Positions 23,210 through 35,325 of a stretch of 64,000 nt of DNA are shown here, piece by piece (position 1 is the first letter of the stretch; each line of letters begins with the position of its first letter). The translations under genes and the position numbers were made by a program. The notes beneath the pieces are model-generated. The model was not told the origin of the DNA and ran no database searches. It saw only the letters and a list, made by a program, of their open reading frames with translations. Source of the DNA: Batillaria attramentaria (Eukaryota > Mollusca > Gastropoda > Batillariidae); the NCBI GenBank assembly GCA_018292915.2, contig JACVVK020000005.1:5590001-5654000 (forward strand), read 5' to 3'.

Positions 23210-23576
23210 ACATTAAAGGGTACTGAAAAAAAGAAAAAAGAAAGAAAGACAACATCAAAAAAAAAAAGAAGAAAAAAAAGAAGAAGTATAAACTATCTAA
23301 GGGAAATAAAGGAGAGAAAAGTACACACGATCAACAAATCAAAATATGTGTGGCATGTGCTGATGATATTGGCTGTATGCCAAGTAAGAACTACAAAGTC
23401 GTCACTAATATTTAAAAACATGTATGTAACACATTTCTATCTATATGGTCAGATGAGCGTGTCGTGTAGAATTTGTTTGAAGTTTATGAATTTGGAAACG
23501 TTTTGGATACTCAGTGGTAAAGAGTTCCATATGGATGCCCCTGAGAAAGACAGGCTACATTTATAAATTAGATATT

Positions 23577-23656
<80 letters not shown>

Positions 23657-23760
23657 CGGACGGACGGACAGACAGACAGACACAAAGACAGAGAGAATAT
23701 TCGATCCAAAATGGGCAGGCTTGATTTTTCGTCTGCTAGCACTAAACACTGATTTGGCAA
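23210..23760 (-). mobile_element. retroelement fragment with (GA)n and (GACA)n runs
   Basis: The minus strand reads SGASIWNSLPLSIQNVSKFI and NFKQILHDTLI, a typical C terminus of Jockey/CR1-group reverse transcriptases. A close copy, including the same flanks, occurs at 50510-50850. Positions 23580-23690 are simple GA and GACA/GACG repeats. Confidence 0.6.
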
Positions 23761-23912
23761 AACTCACAATGTCCATGTCATGACATCGCTACCCGCCGAG
23801 ACAATAACAGTACAGATAAACTGACCCGATTACACACATACAGCCACCACACCCCTCGCCGTCTCTTGTGCCCTGACATGGTTCACCACTGTCTTTCGTG
23901 ACGAAGACACTG

Positions 23913-23918
23913 TATAAA
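23913..23918 (+). promoter_or_regulatory. candidate TATA box of GH10 gene B
   Basis: TATAAA lies 82-87 bases upstream of the gene B start codon, similar in placement to the candidate in front of gene A. The sequence is AT-poor around it, so the motif stands out. Not tested by transcript data. Confidence 0.4.
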
Positions 23919-23999
23919 GAATCTCAGCAAACGCGCACAAGTCAAAGCCAGCTTACCTCCGCACCAGTGAACACACTCCAGCTGGGAGAATCAAACGCC

Positions 24000-26900
24000 A
24001 TGAAGGTTCCTGCTCTTGTCACGTGGGTGCTGGCCACGTTGGTCTCTTGGTGTGCGGGGCAGAATCTGCTGCAGAACGGGGGGTTCGAATCCGGCCACGA
24101 CCATTGGGACTGTAACGGGGCATCCATTGTACGTCGACCACCGACAAACATTCTGGTCAACACGCACTCAAAGTTACAGGACGGTCAGTACATTTATATT
24201 TTCAATCCTATGCTATCCTAATTTATTTTAAAAAAAAGAGGTGTTTTGTAGTGTCTGACATCTTACCGCTTACACATCTGCACAGTGGCAGCATCTCGCA
24301 GGGCTGGCACTCAGCCAGAAGAAGGCCTCATCAGTAGCGGCTTGCGGTCCGTGGCACGATGCGCTGTAACGTTTTGCAGTCCCTGGTTGACCCAGCGTTC
24401 GGACATGCAGTAAAAGTCGCACGAAGTCGATTGGCAACATCAAAAGTTTACAGAGCTTTAAGACTGAGTTTAGGTACACTTCTGACCCTTGTGACAACGT
24501 CTGTGCGAAACATCTTTTTTTGTTTGTTTTCACACAGTGGAAAATTTTCATCCTGAAGTAAGCACCAACACTGCCGCTGAGAGTTTAGGAGCATTCTGTT
24601 CTTTGCCTCTCTGTATGTTATGACGACGACGACGAGGATGATGACGATGACGATGACGACGACGACGATGATGATGACGACGACGCCGATGACGATGGTA
24701 ATGACATACCATGCAAGGACATGGTCAGCTTCACTCTGTTCCGTACCTTCCTTTGTGTGTAGCACCCAGTATTACCAGGGTCCCTCGCAACACATCACTG
24801 TGCACGCCGGCCACACATACTCCGTCAGCGGCTGGATCAAACTGCTCAATGATGGCAGCGGTCACAACAACGTTCAGCTGGAGGTGGACTTCCAGTTTAC
24901 AGGTTTGTACTTAACATTTCTTTTTCCTGTGGAGTGAACCCTGACCCTCGTGCAAAGGAGTTTAGTTTAGTTATTTAGGGCTTAAGGCCGCGCAAGCAAG
25001 GAAGACTATTTCGCGCCTAATCAAGGTCCTTCTTCGCCAGATTCAAATGAAAAGGAAGTCAATAAAACAAGGTGTAAACGTATATACAAAAAATCTGCCC
25101 GGTTTAAATAATAAACACGTTTCACTTCTTTGTACATCGAACATAATTATAGTGATCGAGGATAGTTGGAGCAAATTAGAGGGTCGCTCAAAGAAGGTGA
25201 AGTACTGCTTTACTGATATTGCGAGATATTAGAGGAACAAAATCAGTATTCGACTTCATCTTCCAGATGGTACCCATGACTACCAAACGGGAGCTGGACA
25301 CGGTAGCGCCAAGGCATCGAACGGGTGGATCCATCTGACGGGTGACTTTACAGTGCCAAGTAAAGGTGAGTACATCACACGTCCTACCTTTCCCCTGACC
25401 CCCACCACCCCCCCCCCCTCTCCCTCAACCCCACCACACCCCCGCCCCCTACTTCTTTCCCCCCTAGTGGTTATCTTGTTTCACGCTGTTATCTTTGTCC
25501 TTGTATTTGTGTCTCGCCGTTCGCCGTGTAGTCTTTTATAGCAACAACAGACTGAATAATTCCAACCATCGTATGGTTAAATCTACTCCGTTTTAAAATT
25601 TAACCCCCCCCCTCTCTCTCTCTCTCTCTCTACCAGCTTTGCGGTCAACGCGCATCTACTATCAGTCTGGCCCTGACGCGTCAGTGAACTTCATCGTGGA
25701 CGACACGTCAGTGACGGATGAGGGCACGGCGACCCAGGTGTCGTCATCATCTCTGGACCAGACCATCAACCGGGAACGCAAAAGCGACATCAACTTTAAG
25801 TAAACCGTCATTTTGTTTTAATGAAAAAAATATACTTGAAACTATGTACCGATTAAAGCTGCATTTGACCGCTAACAGTTAGAAACAGTATGTGAGATAA
25901 TTTGTATTATACATGAATCCTTTTAACTGTATTACAGCGTTACAACCTCCGGCAGCATCAACAAAGCTGACGTGCGGATTCACGTAAGTTTCCTAAGAGT
26001 ACTTCTTATGATAGTTTTTGATACAAATTTTTTTGCTGGCAGCCAATGCCAGCAAACTGTTGGTGCTGTTACTTTTGTTCGTGTGGTCAGATGTCAACTG
26101 TCTGACTAAAAAAAAAAAAGAAGAAGTTGACAGATGTTTTCTTGTAGTTCAATGAACTTTATTATCTTTTTTTTTGGGGCAGGTTGTACAAAAGAAGAAG
26201 TCATTTCCGTTCGGCACGGCGGTCAACGCACGCAAGTACAACGCTAACGCCGCTAACGGCAAGTACCGGGACTTCATCCACAAGCACTTCACCTGGGCCG
26301 TGCCCGAGAACGCCCTCAAGTGGCCCTCCATTGAGCCGCACAGGGTATGAATCGTTTTCATTGGAATTCCTTCATTCCCAGTGCTATTTTATACCTAAAT
26401 GACCAGGAATAACGTAGGATGTTGGCTGTTGCTGTAGTAATGCGTTGAGCAGTTGCTTGAGTGATGTTTCCATTGTTTTTGCTGATATTATTGTGAACTG
26501 GAGTGTAAAAGTCAAGTTTCCCTGTAATTTTTTTTTTGGCTGCCACAACTCTTTACCAGCTCCAGTGGGTTTCCTCCCTGATAATGGATGGAATCCACGG
26601 AGGGCTTCGAAGCTGGGGCAATTTTTATTATGCATGATGATGGAGATGAGGATGATAGTAAGATGATGCTATGGAGGTCCGTGTGGTTTTGGGACTGCGG
26701 GACAGGGCCGCATTCCACGCTTCCTGTCATAAATATCCCGGCATCAACCAGGGCCGGGAACTACGGCACCTGCGGTGCCGGCCGTGTAATCATTCACATC
26801 ATAAGACGTGTCATACCAAGGGAAGCACCCCCAAAGTCGCACCCGTGAAGTGGGTGAATCTCGGCTGTGTGGCAACAGCCTCCCCGTTGGGCCCATAGCA

Positions 26901-27362
26901 CACCCGCTCTGGGTAGGAGCCGACCTACGTAGAAAAAATCCCGCTTGCCTCGGCTGGGACTCGAATCCGGGTCTCCCGGCCCATGGTCCGATGTGCTAAC
27001 CACTACACTACGGGGGCCGGTTTTCCCTGTAAATTTTAATGTATTATAATTATTATAACACACGAACAAACAACAACAACAACAAAGCATCAACCAACCA
27101 GTTGAACAGGATATTGAATAGTGTTCCAGTTGTTTGTGCTTCAGGGTCAGAAGAACTACCAGCCTGCTCTAGACATGATCCATGGCCTCAAGAACCACGG
27201 GTAAGCCACCAGCCAAGTGTCTTCCTGTTTCTTATGCACGCACTGCAGTCACACAAACTTGCTCTAAACGCCGTACAGAATGACAAATCTCAAAACAGGT
27301 ACAGTTGATGACACACAGACAGCATAAAGCAACCACATAAGAACAAATGTTACACACCAAGG

Positions 27363-27438
<76 letters not shown>

Positions 27439-27608
27439 CCGTGTGTGAAGTCTTAAGGTACGCGGGCATAACCTCGTGTGGTCTGTGCCCCGTTTCGTTC
27501 AGGACTGGGTAAAAGCGCTCTCTGGCGACGCTCTTCGAACTGCTGTAAAGAACCACATTGAAGAAACTATGAACAAGACGCGTGGCCTGTAAGTGGACAC
27601 TCCATTGA

Positions 27609-27676
<68 letters not shown>

Positions 27677-28635
27677 CAGCCTTAAGGTTCGTGGTCACAA
27701 CCTAGTGTGGTCCGTACCTCGTCATGTCCAAGACTGGGTGAAGGCGGAATCCGGCAATCAGCTCCGTGCAACTGTCAAAAATCATATTGAAGAAACGATG
27801 AACGTGACGCGAGGACTGTGAGCCTCTCTGTCTGACTCTTTGTCTGTCAGTCTGTCTGTCTTTCTGTCCGTCTGTCTGTATTTTTAGCGTGCATACTTGA
27901 TATTTGTGCGTGCGTGTGTACACGATGGCGGGACACGTGTTTTTGACTTTATTCGAAAATCCATCCAAACTCGGATACCTTAACCACTAGAGCAGATCCC
28001 CTTGACTATTGTGTGATACATATCTTTATTTGGACACCCTTATAAGCAACGTTTGTACGAGATGCTGTGTAATTTTACGACACTATGGTTACGCCTTGCC
28101 TATACCAAAAATACTCTGCTTTGGAAATGTTCAGCCCACCAAAATTTGAAAAATAAATGCAATTCTAAATTCCGAAATTTAAATAGCTGAGCTGACCCTT
28201 CGCACCACCTGATTGTAATGTGTTTATGTCCAGAGTGTGACAGAATGCCTGTGATTCACATGAGCGTGCGTGTTGAGCCGATTCATGAAATTGGGTAAAG
28301 CACCTATACAATACTTATTATTATTATTATTGACCATATGTCTCTCCACCAGCCTGGAGCACTGGGACGTGAACAATGAGAACCTGCACGGCACGTGGTA
28401 CCAGGATCAGCTGCACGACCCTGACTACAACCTGGAGTTGTTCCGCATTGCGCACCACGCCGACCCCAACGTCAAGCTCTTCCTCAACGACTACAGTGTG
28501 GTGTCGTCTGGAGGATCTACCAACGTGAGTCATTACAAAAAGAACAAGAAGGTCACCCTGGTTGTATACCGTGAGCTCTTTGAAGATTACATTGTAACAG
28601 CACCGACATAATAATAATAATAATAATGATAATAA

Positions 28636-28670
<35 letters not shown>

Positions 28671-30898
28671 TATTATGTAGGTGTTTTACCCAGTTTCTTG
28701 AACTGGTTCTCACATAAAGCCATATGCTTGAAATAGGAGCATGCACACGGCTTTACAATGTAGTATAGCGTTAGTCAAAATTGAGCGTGAAAAACCCGTA
28801 CCTTGTCTTTAGGGCACAGGGTCAAAACCGAAAAAGAGTCAAAAGCGTGGGATCCTCGTGCTTGATACTCGTGTGTTAATGGTGACAAGTGGATGAGTGG
28901 TTTTGGTGTTTTGCCACAGGCTTACCTAGCCCAGGCCCAACACTTCAAGTCGGCCAACGTGGGACTGTACGGTATCGGCGTCCAGTGTCATTTCGGGAAC
29001 GAAGTTCAACCGCAAGCGTCCGCCATCCACGTAGGTATAATTATGGTTTTGGTCTCTGTCTTATCCATTCAACAGGGGGCAGGAATTTGAATTTTTCCTT
29101 TCAAAATCGAGTCAAAATTACGTGCAGAGTCGTTAACGGTGCCTGTCTTGCCTCTCGTGTACACAAGAGCACGCACAACATCAGGTGTGCAATTTCATAC
29201 AATCCCATTCCATACGGGAGGGGCTGCGGAATGGAATACAACCGCACACCACGCATGCAGGAAAGAAAGGGGAAAAAACGGTTGGCGCCGTACCATGGCG
29301 AGGCTCTCCCCCCGGGAGGAGCAGTATGAATTTCCCATACCATGGTAATGGGAATCCAATACAATACAATACAATACAATACAATACAATACAATACAAT
29401 ACAATACAATACATTCGGTAATGCAGTCGCCAAAGCTTTTCGGGAATATTTGATGTGAAACTGTGATTTTGCGAATAATTTTTTTGAAATAGTTGTGAGG
29501 AAACCTGTGACCTAGCGTTGTATCAATCATTTATATAAATCTGAAATAGCTGACGACCTCGGCAAAAGTGAAAATATGAGTGAAAACGCGAGCTGGAAAA
29601 CAGTACAGTATCGAAATGAGCCTAAAATAGTTACTCTTAACTCTTTATTTTCTTCTGTTGACAGCAACGTCTTGACAAACTGGCCCAAGCGGGTGTTCCC
29701 ATATGGGTCACAGAGCTAGATGTGCAGGCGGCGGACGAGAACAGGCGTGCCGACTACTATGAGAAAGCGCTGAGAGCCCTCTATGGCCACCCTGCAGTGG
29801 AAGGCATTTTGTTCTGGGGATTCTGGGACCAGGCCCACTGGAGGGGAGAGAAGGCTTCCCTGGTCAAGGGAGACAACCTTCAGGTGAATTGTTTTACTCT
29901 TTTGGTGTTGTCTGCCTCCTGATGGATCTGAATACGCATTGTGTAAGTACACACTACAAGACACAGTTTTCGCATGTGTTACATACTTTTTCCATTTCGT
30001 CATTAGCATCATTCAATAGTCCATCCCGAATGGATTTATCTTTAACGTGCACGCACATTTCATATTTGTGCATGTGCGTGTATTAAAAACCCTAACAGGC
30101 ACTGTAACCGAGCCTTCACGTGAATTTTGACTCAAAATTCTCCAACCACTTTGATAGCCAGTGTGGGATTTGAACCCAACTGCTTCAGGTGCTGCAGGTG
30201 GACGCAGTGGCCACTAATCAAACCCTCTTCTAACATAATCTCCACTAGTCCCTACCGCCATTTGATGAGAAAAGGGGTGATTTCAAGTTGAAAGACGATG
30301 ACGTAATGGTCTTTTCCCACAAAATGACGTCATGGATTTACTGTGTTTTTGCCATTTGCTTTGTAAAAGAAATCGAAGCTTCCCTGCCATCGATACAGAC
30401 AGAAAGAAGAGAGAGAGGACATTTTGTCACGGATTCTTCGAATACACATAATTATAGACAATTCCACACTTGTGATTTGTCTGTCGGAGTATTGGTGCGC
30501 TGTGATTGGCTGCACAGACTTGTCAATCAGAATCTGGCTATATGTCAGTTGCCCCAAAACTTTGAACAAGTACTGGACCTCCTAAGAACAAGCCTTGGCT
30601 GCTCCGCCGAAACATAGTGAGCGCGCTTCAAGCCTGCTTTAGTCTTATACTGAGCTGTTGACAATTTGTTGTGTAGCTGACGGCGGCAGGACGTCGCGTG
30701 CTGGACCTGTGGGAGAACCAGTGGGTGACGGACGAGACGCACGTGCTGTCCCAGTCCGGCAACCAGTTCACCGTACGCGGTTTCCATGGCGACTACGAGG
30801 TGCACGTGATCTACCAAGGTCACGAGCTGACCAACCTGAAGAAGACCTTCACCCTGGGCAAGGGAGCTCACACTGTCAACCTGAACGTGCATACATAA
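24000..30898 (+). CDS. GH10 gene B: CBM-GH10 secreted xylanase-like with duplicated exon 8
   Basis: Exons: 24000-24183, 24763-24902, 25267-25365, 25637-25799, 25938-25983, 26183-26344, 27145-27200, exon 8a 27451-27588 or 8b 27680-27817, 28353-28524, 28920-29030, 29665-29883, 30677-30898. With one exon 8 the model gives about 569 residues. Order: signal peptide (ending WCAGQ), CBM_4_9-like module (NLLQNGGFESG, TYSVSGWIKLL, STRIYYQSGPDASVNFIVDD), linker, then GH10 barrel (KKSFPFGTAVN, ENALKW, RGHNLVWSVP, HWDVNNENLHG with acid/base Glu, GIGVQCHF, WVTELDVQ with nucleophile Glu, FWGFWDQAHW). Relative to C and D, exon 1 has a net 2-base gain near 24115-24137. As spliced it shifts frame and meets TGA at 25336-25338; downstream exons are clean. 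A sequencing error, a null allele or an unrecognised splice could explain this. AATAAA follows the stop at 30989-30994. Confidence 0.85.
26790..27018 (-). mobile_element. tRNA-derived SINE, family 4
   Basis: The minus strand starts CCGGCCCCCGTAGTGTAGTG with GTTAGCACATCGGACC and then GGATTCGAGTCCCAGCC, which are A and B boxes. The body carries GGTCGGCTCCTACCCAGAGC. It lies in gene B intron 6 and only one copy is seen here. Confidence 0.7.
27361..27437 (+). repeat. (GAT)n(TG)n before exon 8a of gene B
   Basis: A GAT run followed by a TG run that ends 13 bases before the exon 8a acceptor. Confidence 0.9.
27451..27588 (+). other. gene B exon 8a (alternative version)
   Basis: This 138-bp exon enters and leaves in the same phase as 8b. 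It reads LKVRGHNLVWSVPRFVQDWV and then KALSGDALRTAVKNHIEETM, ending TRGL, and is closed by a good GTAAGT donor. Its acceptor (GTGTGTGAAG) is preceded by a GAT run and a TG run rather than a pyrimidine tract. The segment covers strand beta-3 of the GH10 barrel and the following loop and helix, a region that borders the substrate cleft in GH10 structures. Confidence 0.85.
27612..27675 (+). repeat. (TG)n between exons 8a and 8b
   Basis: This TG run fills most of the 91-bp intron and ends four bases before the TTCAG-type acceptor border of exon 8b. Confidence 0.9.
27680..27817 (+). other. gene B exon 8b (alternative version)
   Basis: A second 138-bp exon of the same phase lies 91 bp after 8a, with acceptor TTCAG directly after a (TG)n run and donor GTGAGC. 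It reads LKVRGHNLVWSVPRHVQDWV and then KAESGNQLRATVKNHIEETM, ending TRGL. It differs from 8a at about ten of 46 residues, mostly in the helix after beta-3, while the beta-3 motif is unchanged. The open frame and intact splice sites argue that both versions are maintained. Confidence 0.85.
27885..28012 (-). mobile_element. tRNA-derived SINE, family 1, partial
   Basis: It retains the TGTACACACGCACGCACAAA body and a worn A box (CTAGTGGTTAAGGTATCCGA) but has lost the B box. It lies in gene B intron 8. A more distant relative may be present at 30040-30230. Confidence 0.5.
28085..28330 (+). mobile_element. family 3 SINE, 5' truncated
   Basis: It starts at TGCTTTGGAAATGTTCAGCC and ends in (TTA)n, 22 bases before gene B exon 9. 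Confidence 0.6.
29345..29414 (+). repeat. (AATAC)n pentanucleotide microsatellite
   Basis: About 14 units of AATAC in gene B intron 10. Open frames across it are repeat artefacts. Confidence 0.9.
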
Positions 30899-30988
30899 GG
30901 TCACAAAGACTTTGAACACATGATTATATCACAGTGCTTCTTCCATGCTGTCAGTGTTCGGTATGACGGATAGCATGCTGCCACTGTT

Positions 30989-30994
30989 AATAAA
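30989..30994 (+). terminator. polyadenylation signal of gene B
   Basis: AATAAA occurs 91 bases after the gene B stop codon. It matches the canonical metazoan poly(A) signal. Confidence 0.6.
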
Positions 30995-31146
30995 ACAATT
31001 GAATCACACGACCGCATTTTGTAAGTTTGGTCAAGTCAAGTCAAATTTATTTTTTTAAGAACCCCAGTGGGGGTACATAAAACACGACAAATAATCAAGT
31101 ACGAAAAGCTCACCATCCACACACATACACTTATACATAAAAGGGT

Positions 31147-31313
31147 GGGTGGGTGTTTGGGGGTTTAACGTCCTTTTCCACCACATAGGATGATATCAAA
31201 GACGGGGCAACGATGAAAAAGCCAGCACAAAAATTTTGCCCCAGCGGGAATCGAACTCACGACCCGAGCATTAGAAGTCCAACGCTCTACCATTCGACCA
31301 CCCCGGCTCCCCA
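31147..31313 (-). mobile_element. tRNA-derived SINE, family 2
   Basis: On the minus strand, GGGGAGCCGGGGTGGTCGAA with TGGTAGAGCGTTGGACTTCT and GGTCGTGAGTTCGATTCCCG form a tRNA-like head, followed by a short body (GACGTTAAACCCCCAAACAC). Other copies are at 36846-36986, 45951-46131, 56138-56255 and 56394-56571, with a fragment near 630-715. Confidence 0.75.
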
Positions 31314-31679
31314 CTTATATATACATACATACATACATACATACATAGCGGTGTATATCCTCTATGTTCGCCGCTGAGATAGGAAACTGACCTATATATC
31401 AATGTTAACTAGCGTATATGTGTTAAAAACTTTTACTGATTTCATTTATGAGTTATACATGCTTTTCCAGTAGTGATATCGTTTTAGTACACACCAAACC
31501 TTTAAGTTTTAAAACATTTGGGCGTTTCCAGAAATAACCAGGAATACATTTTGTTTCTAGTTTCTGAAAAATGTGGACAAACCAGGGTGCAATGGTGTTC
31601 ATCACCCTGTACTTTGGTATACAGCGCTGAAGTGTAGCGTTTGTTGGGTTTCTCTGTCGAGCTTCGTCTTACGTAGAAA

Positions 31680-33728
31680 CGAGTGTGGTTTGCACAAAAT
31701 CACCGTCTGTCGGAACTGCCGTGGCTCTCTGAGTCCGTGAGACAGGCTCGGCGTGAGAGGAGGCGTGCCGAGCGCCGATGGAGAAAGACTCGACTGACTG
31801 TGTTCAGGGAGATCTATGTGCACAAGAGGAACCAAGTACCTACGAGCCTGTGTTGCTGCAGCTAAGAGACAGTTTTACGCCAGTAAGATTGACTCGGCCA
31901 CCGACAGCGGTAAACAGCTCTTCCGTGCGACTGAGGAACTCCTGGGGAAAGCCAAAACCAAACCCCTCCCTACAGACACCCCACGTAGTGAACTGCCACA
32001 GCGTTTCTGTGACTTCTTTACCTCAAAGATCAGCACTCTGCGAGAAGATCTTGACTCCCGTGCTTGTCCTGAACCGTCGTATGCTGTGTATGACGGCCCT
32101 ATGTTTAGCGACTTTGTGCCCGTTTCACAGCAGGACGTTAGTGACATGCTCGCTAAGTCTCCCCCTAAGTCATGCATACTTGACCCTATACCTACTAGCT
32201 TAGTGAAACAGTGTTCTTCTGATGTTGTTCCCCTTCTTGCAGATATAATCAACATGTCACTCTCTTCTGGCACTGTTCCGAAGCAGTTTAAGCAAGCAGT
32301 AGTCACCCCGCTTCTCAAGAAATCAGGCCTAGATTGTAATAATCTAAAACACTACAGACCCGTGTCTAACTTACCTTTCGTTTCCAAACTCCTTGAGAAG
32401 GCTGTTTTAAAGCAACTTCAAGAGCATTTGGTAGACAACAACCTACTAGAGGAAAACCAGTCGGCTTACAGGAGTGGTCGTGGCGTGGAGACAGCGGTGC
32501 TGAGCGTCCTCGGGGATCTCCTAATGAAGGCCGATGAGAAGCTTGTCTCCCTTGGCGCCCTGCTAGACCTCAGTGCTGCTTTCGATACGCTCGATCACTC
32601 TATACTGCTCAAGAGATTAGAAATAACCTTTGGCATTCGGGGCACAGTGCTCCAGTGGTTTGTGTCCTACCTCTCGGACCGTTACCAGTCCGTCACTGTT
32701 GATGGTATCACCTCATCTCCCAGCCTCCTTGAATACGGTGTGCCTCAGGGCTCGGTCTTAGGCCCAGTTCTGTTTACCCTGTATTCACAGCCCCTCTCAG
32801 ACATCATACTTAAGCACCAGTGTTATTTCACAAGTATGCTGATGACACTGAAGTTTCCCAGTCTGCCAGTCCTAGTAACTTTGTTTCTCTCCAGCTGAGC
32901 CTGGATTCTTGTATTACTGATATCTTACTGTGGATGAACAGCAACAAACTTAAGTTAAAACGGAAGTGATGGTTGACAAAACGGAAGTGATGGTTGCTGG
33001 GACTCAGTCCTGGGTGTCTCAGATTTCATCAGACTCCTTGTCACTTGTTGGATCCACCGTCCCTCTCAAGCCCTCTGTCAAATATCTCGGTGTAACTGTA
33101 GACCAAACTCTGTCCATGGAAAGCCACATCGGTGCCGTGTGTCGTTCGGCCTTCTTTTCGCTCAGGAAAATCGCTTCTATTCGTTCCCTCTTGTCTGAAT
33201 CCTCCACTGCCCGACTCATCAATGCAACTGTTACATCTAGATTAGACTTTTGTAATTCTGTCCTTGTTGGCCTGCCAGCTGATCAAATCAACCGCCTTCA
33301 GCGTGTACAGAACAGCGCAGCGCGTCTTATTCTCAAAAAGCGTAAACGTGACCATGTTACACCTCTTCTGAAGGAATTACACTGGCTATCTGTTCGATAC
33401 CGTATCATGTATAAAATAGCAACACTAGCCTACCGTCATTTCGACAAATCCCTCCCACAGTACCTCACAGAGAAGCTCACTACGTATGAAACATCCCGTT
33501 CACTTCGCTCGTCTTCTGAGAAACTATTAAAAAATACCCCGTGTCAGTCTGAAAACTTATGGCCAACGTTCCTTCAGTTACTCTGCTCCCCAAATCTGGA
33601 ACTCTCTGCCCGTCTCACTTAGGAATCTCCCTACTCTGTCACAGTTCAAGGCACACCTTAAAACCTATCTGTTTCGGCAAGCTTTCAACTAAATTTTTTA
33701 CTGTATCCTCCCCTGTATCCCACGTCCG

Positions 33729-33766
<38 letters not shown>

Positions 33767-33879
33767 GTCGGTCTGTGTGTGTGTGTGTGTGTGTGTGTGT
33801 AGCGCGCACTGAGTGCTCCGGCTCTTGGGCAGACTTTCTGCGCCATACAAGAACAATTTATTATTATTATTATTATTAA
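31680..33879 (+). mobile_element. decayed CR1/Jockey-like non-LTR retrotransposon
   Basis: Three consecutive frame pieces encode a reverse transcriptase. They show an N-terminal linker (PWLSESVRQARRERRRAERR), KPLPTDTPRSELPQRFCDFF, palm motifs (LKHYRPVSNLPFVSKLLEKA, SAYRSGRGVETAVL, DLSAAFDTLDHSILLKRL, YGVPQGSVLGPVLFTLY) and, after a frameshift near 32830, the YADDT active-site block. A 21-base stretch is tandemly repeated near 32956-32996, and a further shift lies near 31830. The C-terminal part has YLGVTVDQTLSMESHIG, RLQRVQNSAARLI and LHWLSVRYRIMYKIATL. The element ends in a short (TTA)n tail, typical of CR1-group integration. No endonuclease domain is seen, so it is 5' truncated. It separates genes B and C. 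Confidence 0.85.
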
Positions 33880-35074
33880 CTAAACATCATAAGTCAGGTG
33901 GAACAATTGAGATCAGTCTCTGCCTTGGAGTCCATGTTTCTGTTTTGAAGGTTAGGACATGTGACACGACACATGCACTGAACTTTGCAGATGACTTGCA
34001 AAAGTGCGAAAACCGGTCAGACAGGTCATTTCCATCGCTCCAAAGTCCACAGTTGAAAAGTGGAGAAAGACTTTTCTGCTCTTTTTTTTAATTATTATTA
34101 TAATCACCACTGGCACTAGCCGTAACACCCAATTACTCTTAGCCACACTACCCATCTTAAATATGCCTACGTGACTGCCCTTATCTGTAGCCGTTGACCT
34201 TTCGGACGGACTCCAGACTCAAAGTGTGCAATGCTGTCTTGGCATCGAGGCCATTTCTGTGCAGAAAAGGTACGTATATCGTCCATTCTGCAATCACTCA
34301 AAGACAATAGACGGTGGAAACTTCACAGCTGTTTAACCTGTAAACCAACACGGCCCTCACACGGTAAGAACCAGTCGCATGTCTGACAAATGTGAAAAAT
34401 TGAGATAAAGCCAGTTCCAACTGACCAATCCCTGTTCTGCACTTTTCGGCACAGTTTCTAGCGCAAAGAAATACTGTTAAATAATCCCCAGTATGCCCTA
34501 GCCTTTCAAACTGCCCGTCGACTCTTACCGTGATCGTACAGACAGCTGACGTATTCAAACGCCATGAAGGATCTGGTGGTCACGTGGATGTTGGCCATGA
34601 TGGTCACGTGGTGCGCGGGCCAGAATCTGCTGCAGAACGGGGGGTTCGAATCCGGAAATCACGACCATTGGGACTGTTGGGGAATACAGTGCGTCTCCAC
34701 CACCGACAAGCACTCTGGCCAGCACGCCGTTAAGGTTACAGGACGGTAATAAGATTATGCATTTTCGTATTGTTAACTCATTCCTTACCGCGCACGAGTA
34801 TCCCACGTTTTTGATACTTCTTTCGGTTTTGGCCCTGGATGCAAAAATCAGACAAAAGTAGCGGTAATGATTTGGTTATCAAGTTTTGAACCAGAAATTA
34901 ACAAAGAAGGGAAAAGGAAGACCGGTGTGGAGGTGACTGTAGTGTTACCAGTGAAACTGCAATTCCTTTGAGGTTAGATTTCCGAAACTAGTATAGGGAG
35001 TACAGTCGTTCACATGTTCGAGGAATCTGAGAGACAGAAGAGACTTGTAACACACAAACGTCAGTATAATGAAT

Positions 35075-35325
35075 GTGGAATCTGCTTTGGAAATGTTCAG
35101 CCCACAAATTTCGAAAAATAAATGCAATTCTAAATTCCGAAACTTAAATAGCTGAGCTGACCCTTCGCACCACGTGATTGCAATGCGTTTATGTCCAGTG
35201 TGTGAGAGAATGCGTGTGATTCACGTGAGCGTGCGTGTTGGGTTCAGTTCGCGGCACTTTGAGCCGACTCATGAAACTGGGTAAAGCGCCTAGACAATAC
35301 TCATTATTATTATTATTATTTGCAA
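35075..35325 (+). mobile_element. family 3 SINE, 5' truncated
   Basis: It starts at TGCTTTGGAAATGTTCAGCC and ends in (TTA)n in gene C intron 1. A shorter fragment of the family is at 4398-4490. Confidence 0.6.

Noticed and set aside
31875..32318. Minus-strand frame opposite the reverse transcriptase
   Set aside because: Antisense shadow of the retroelement coding region.
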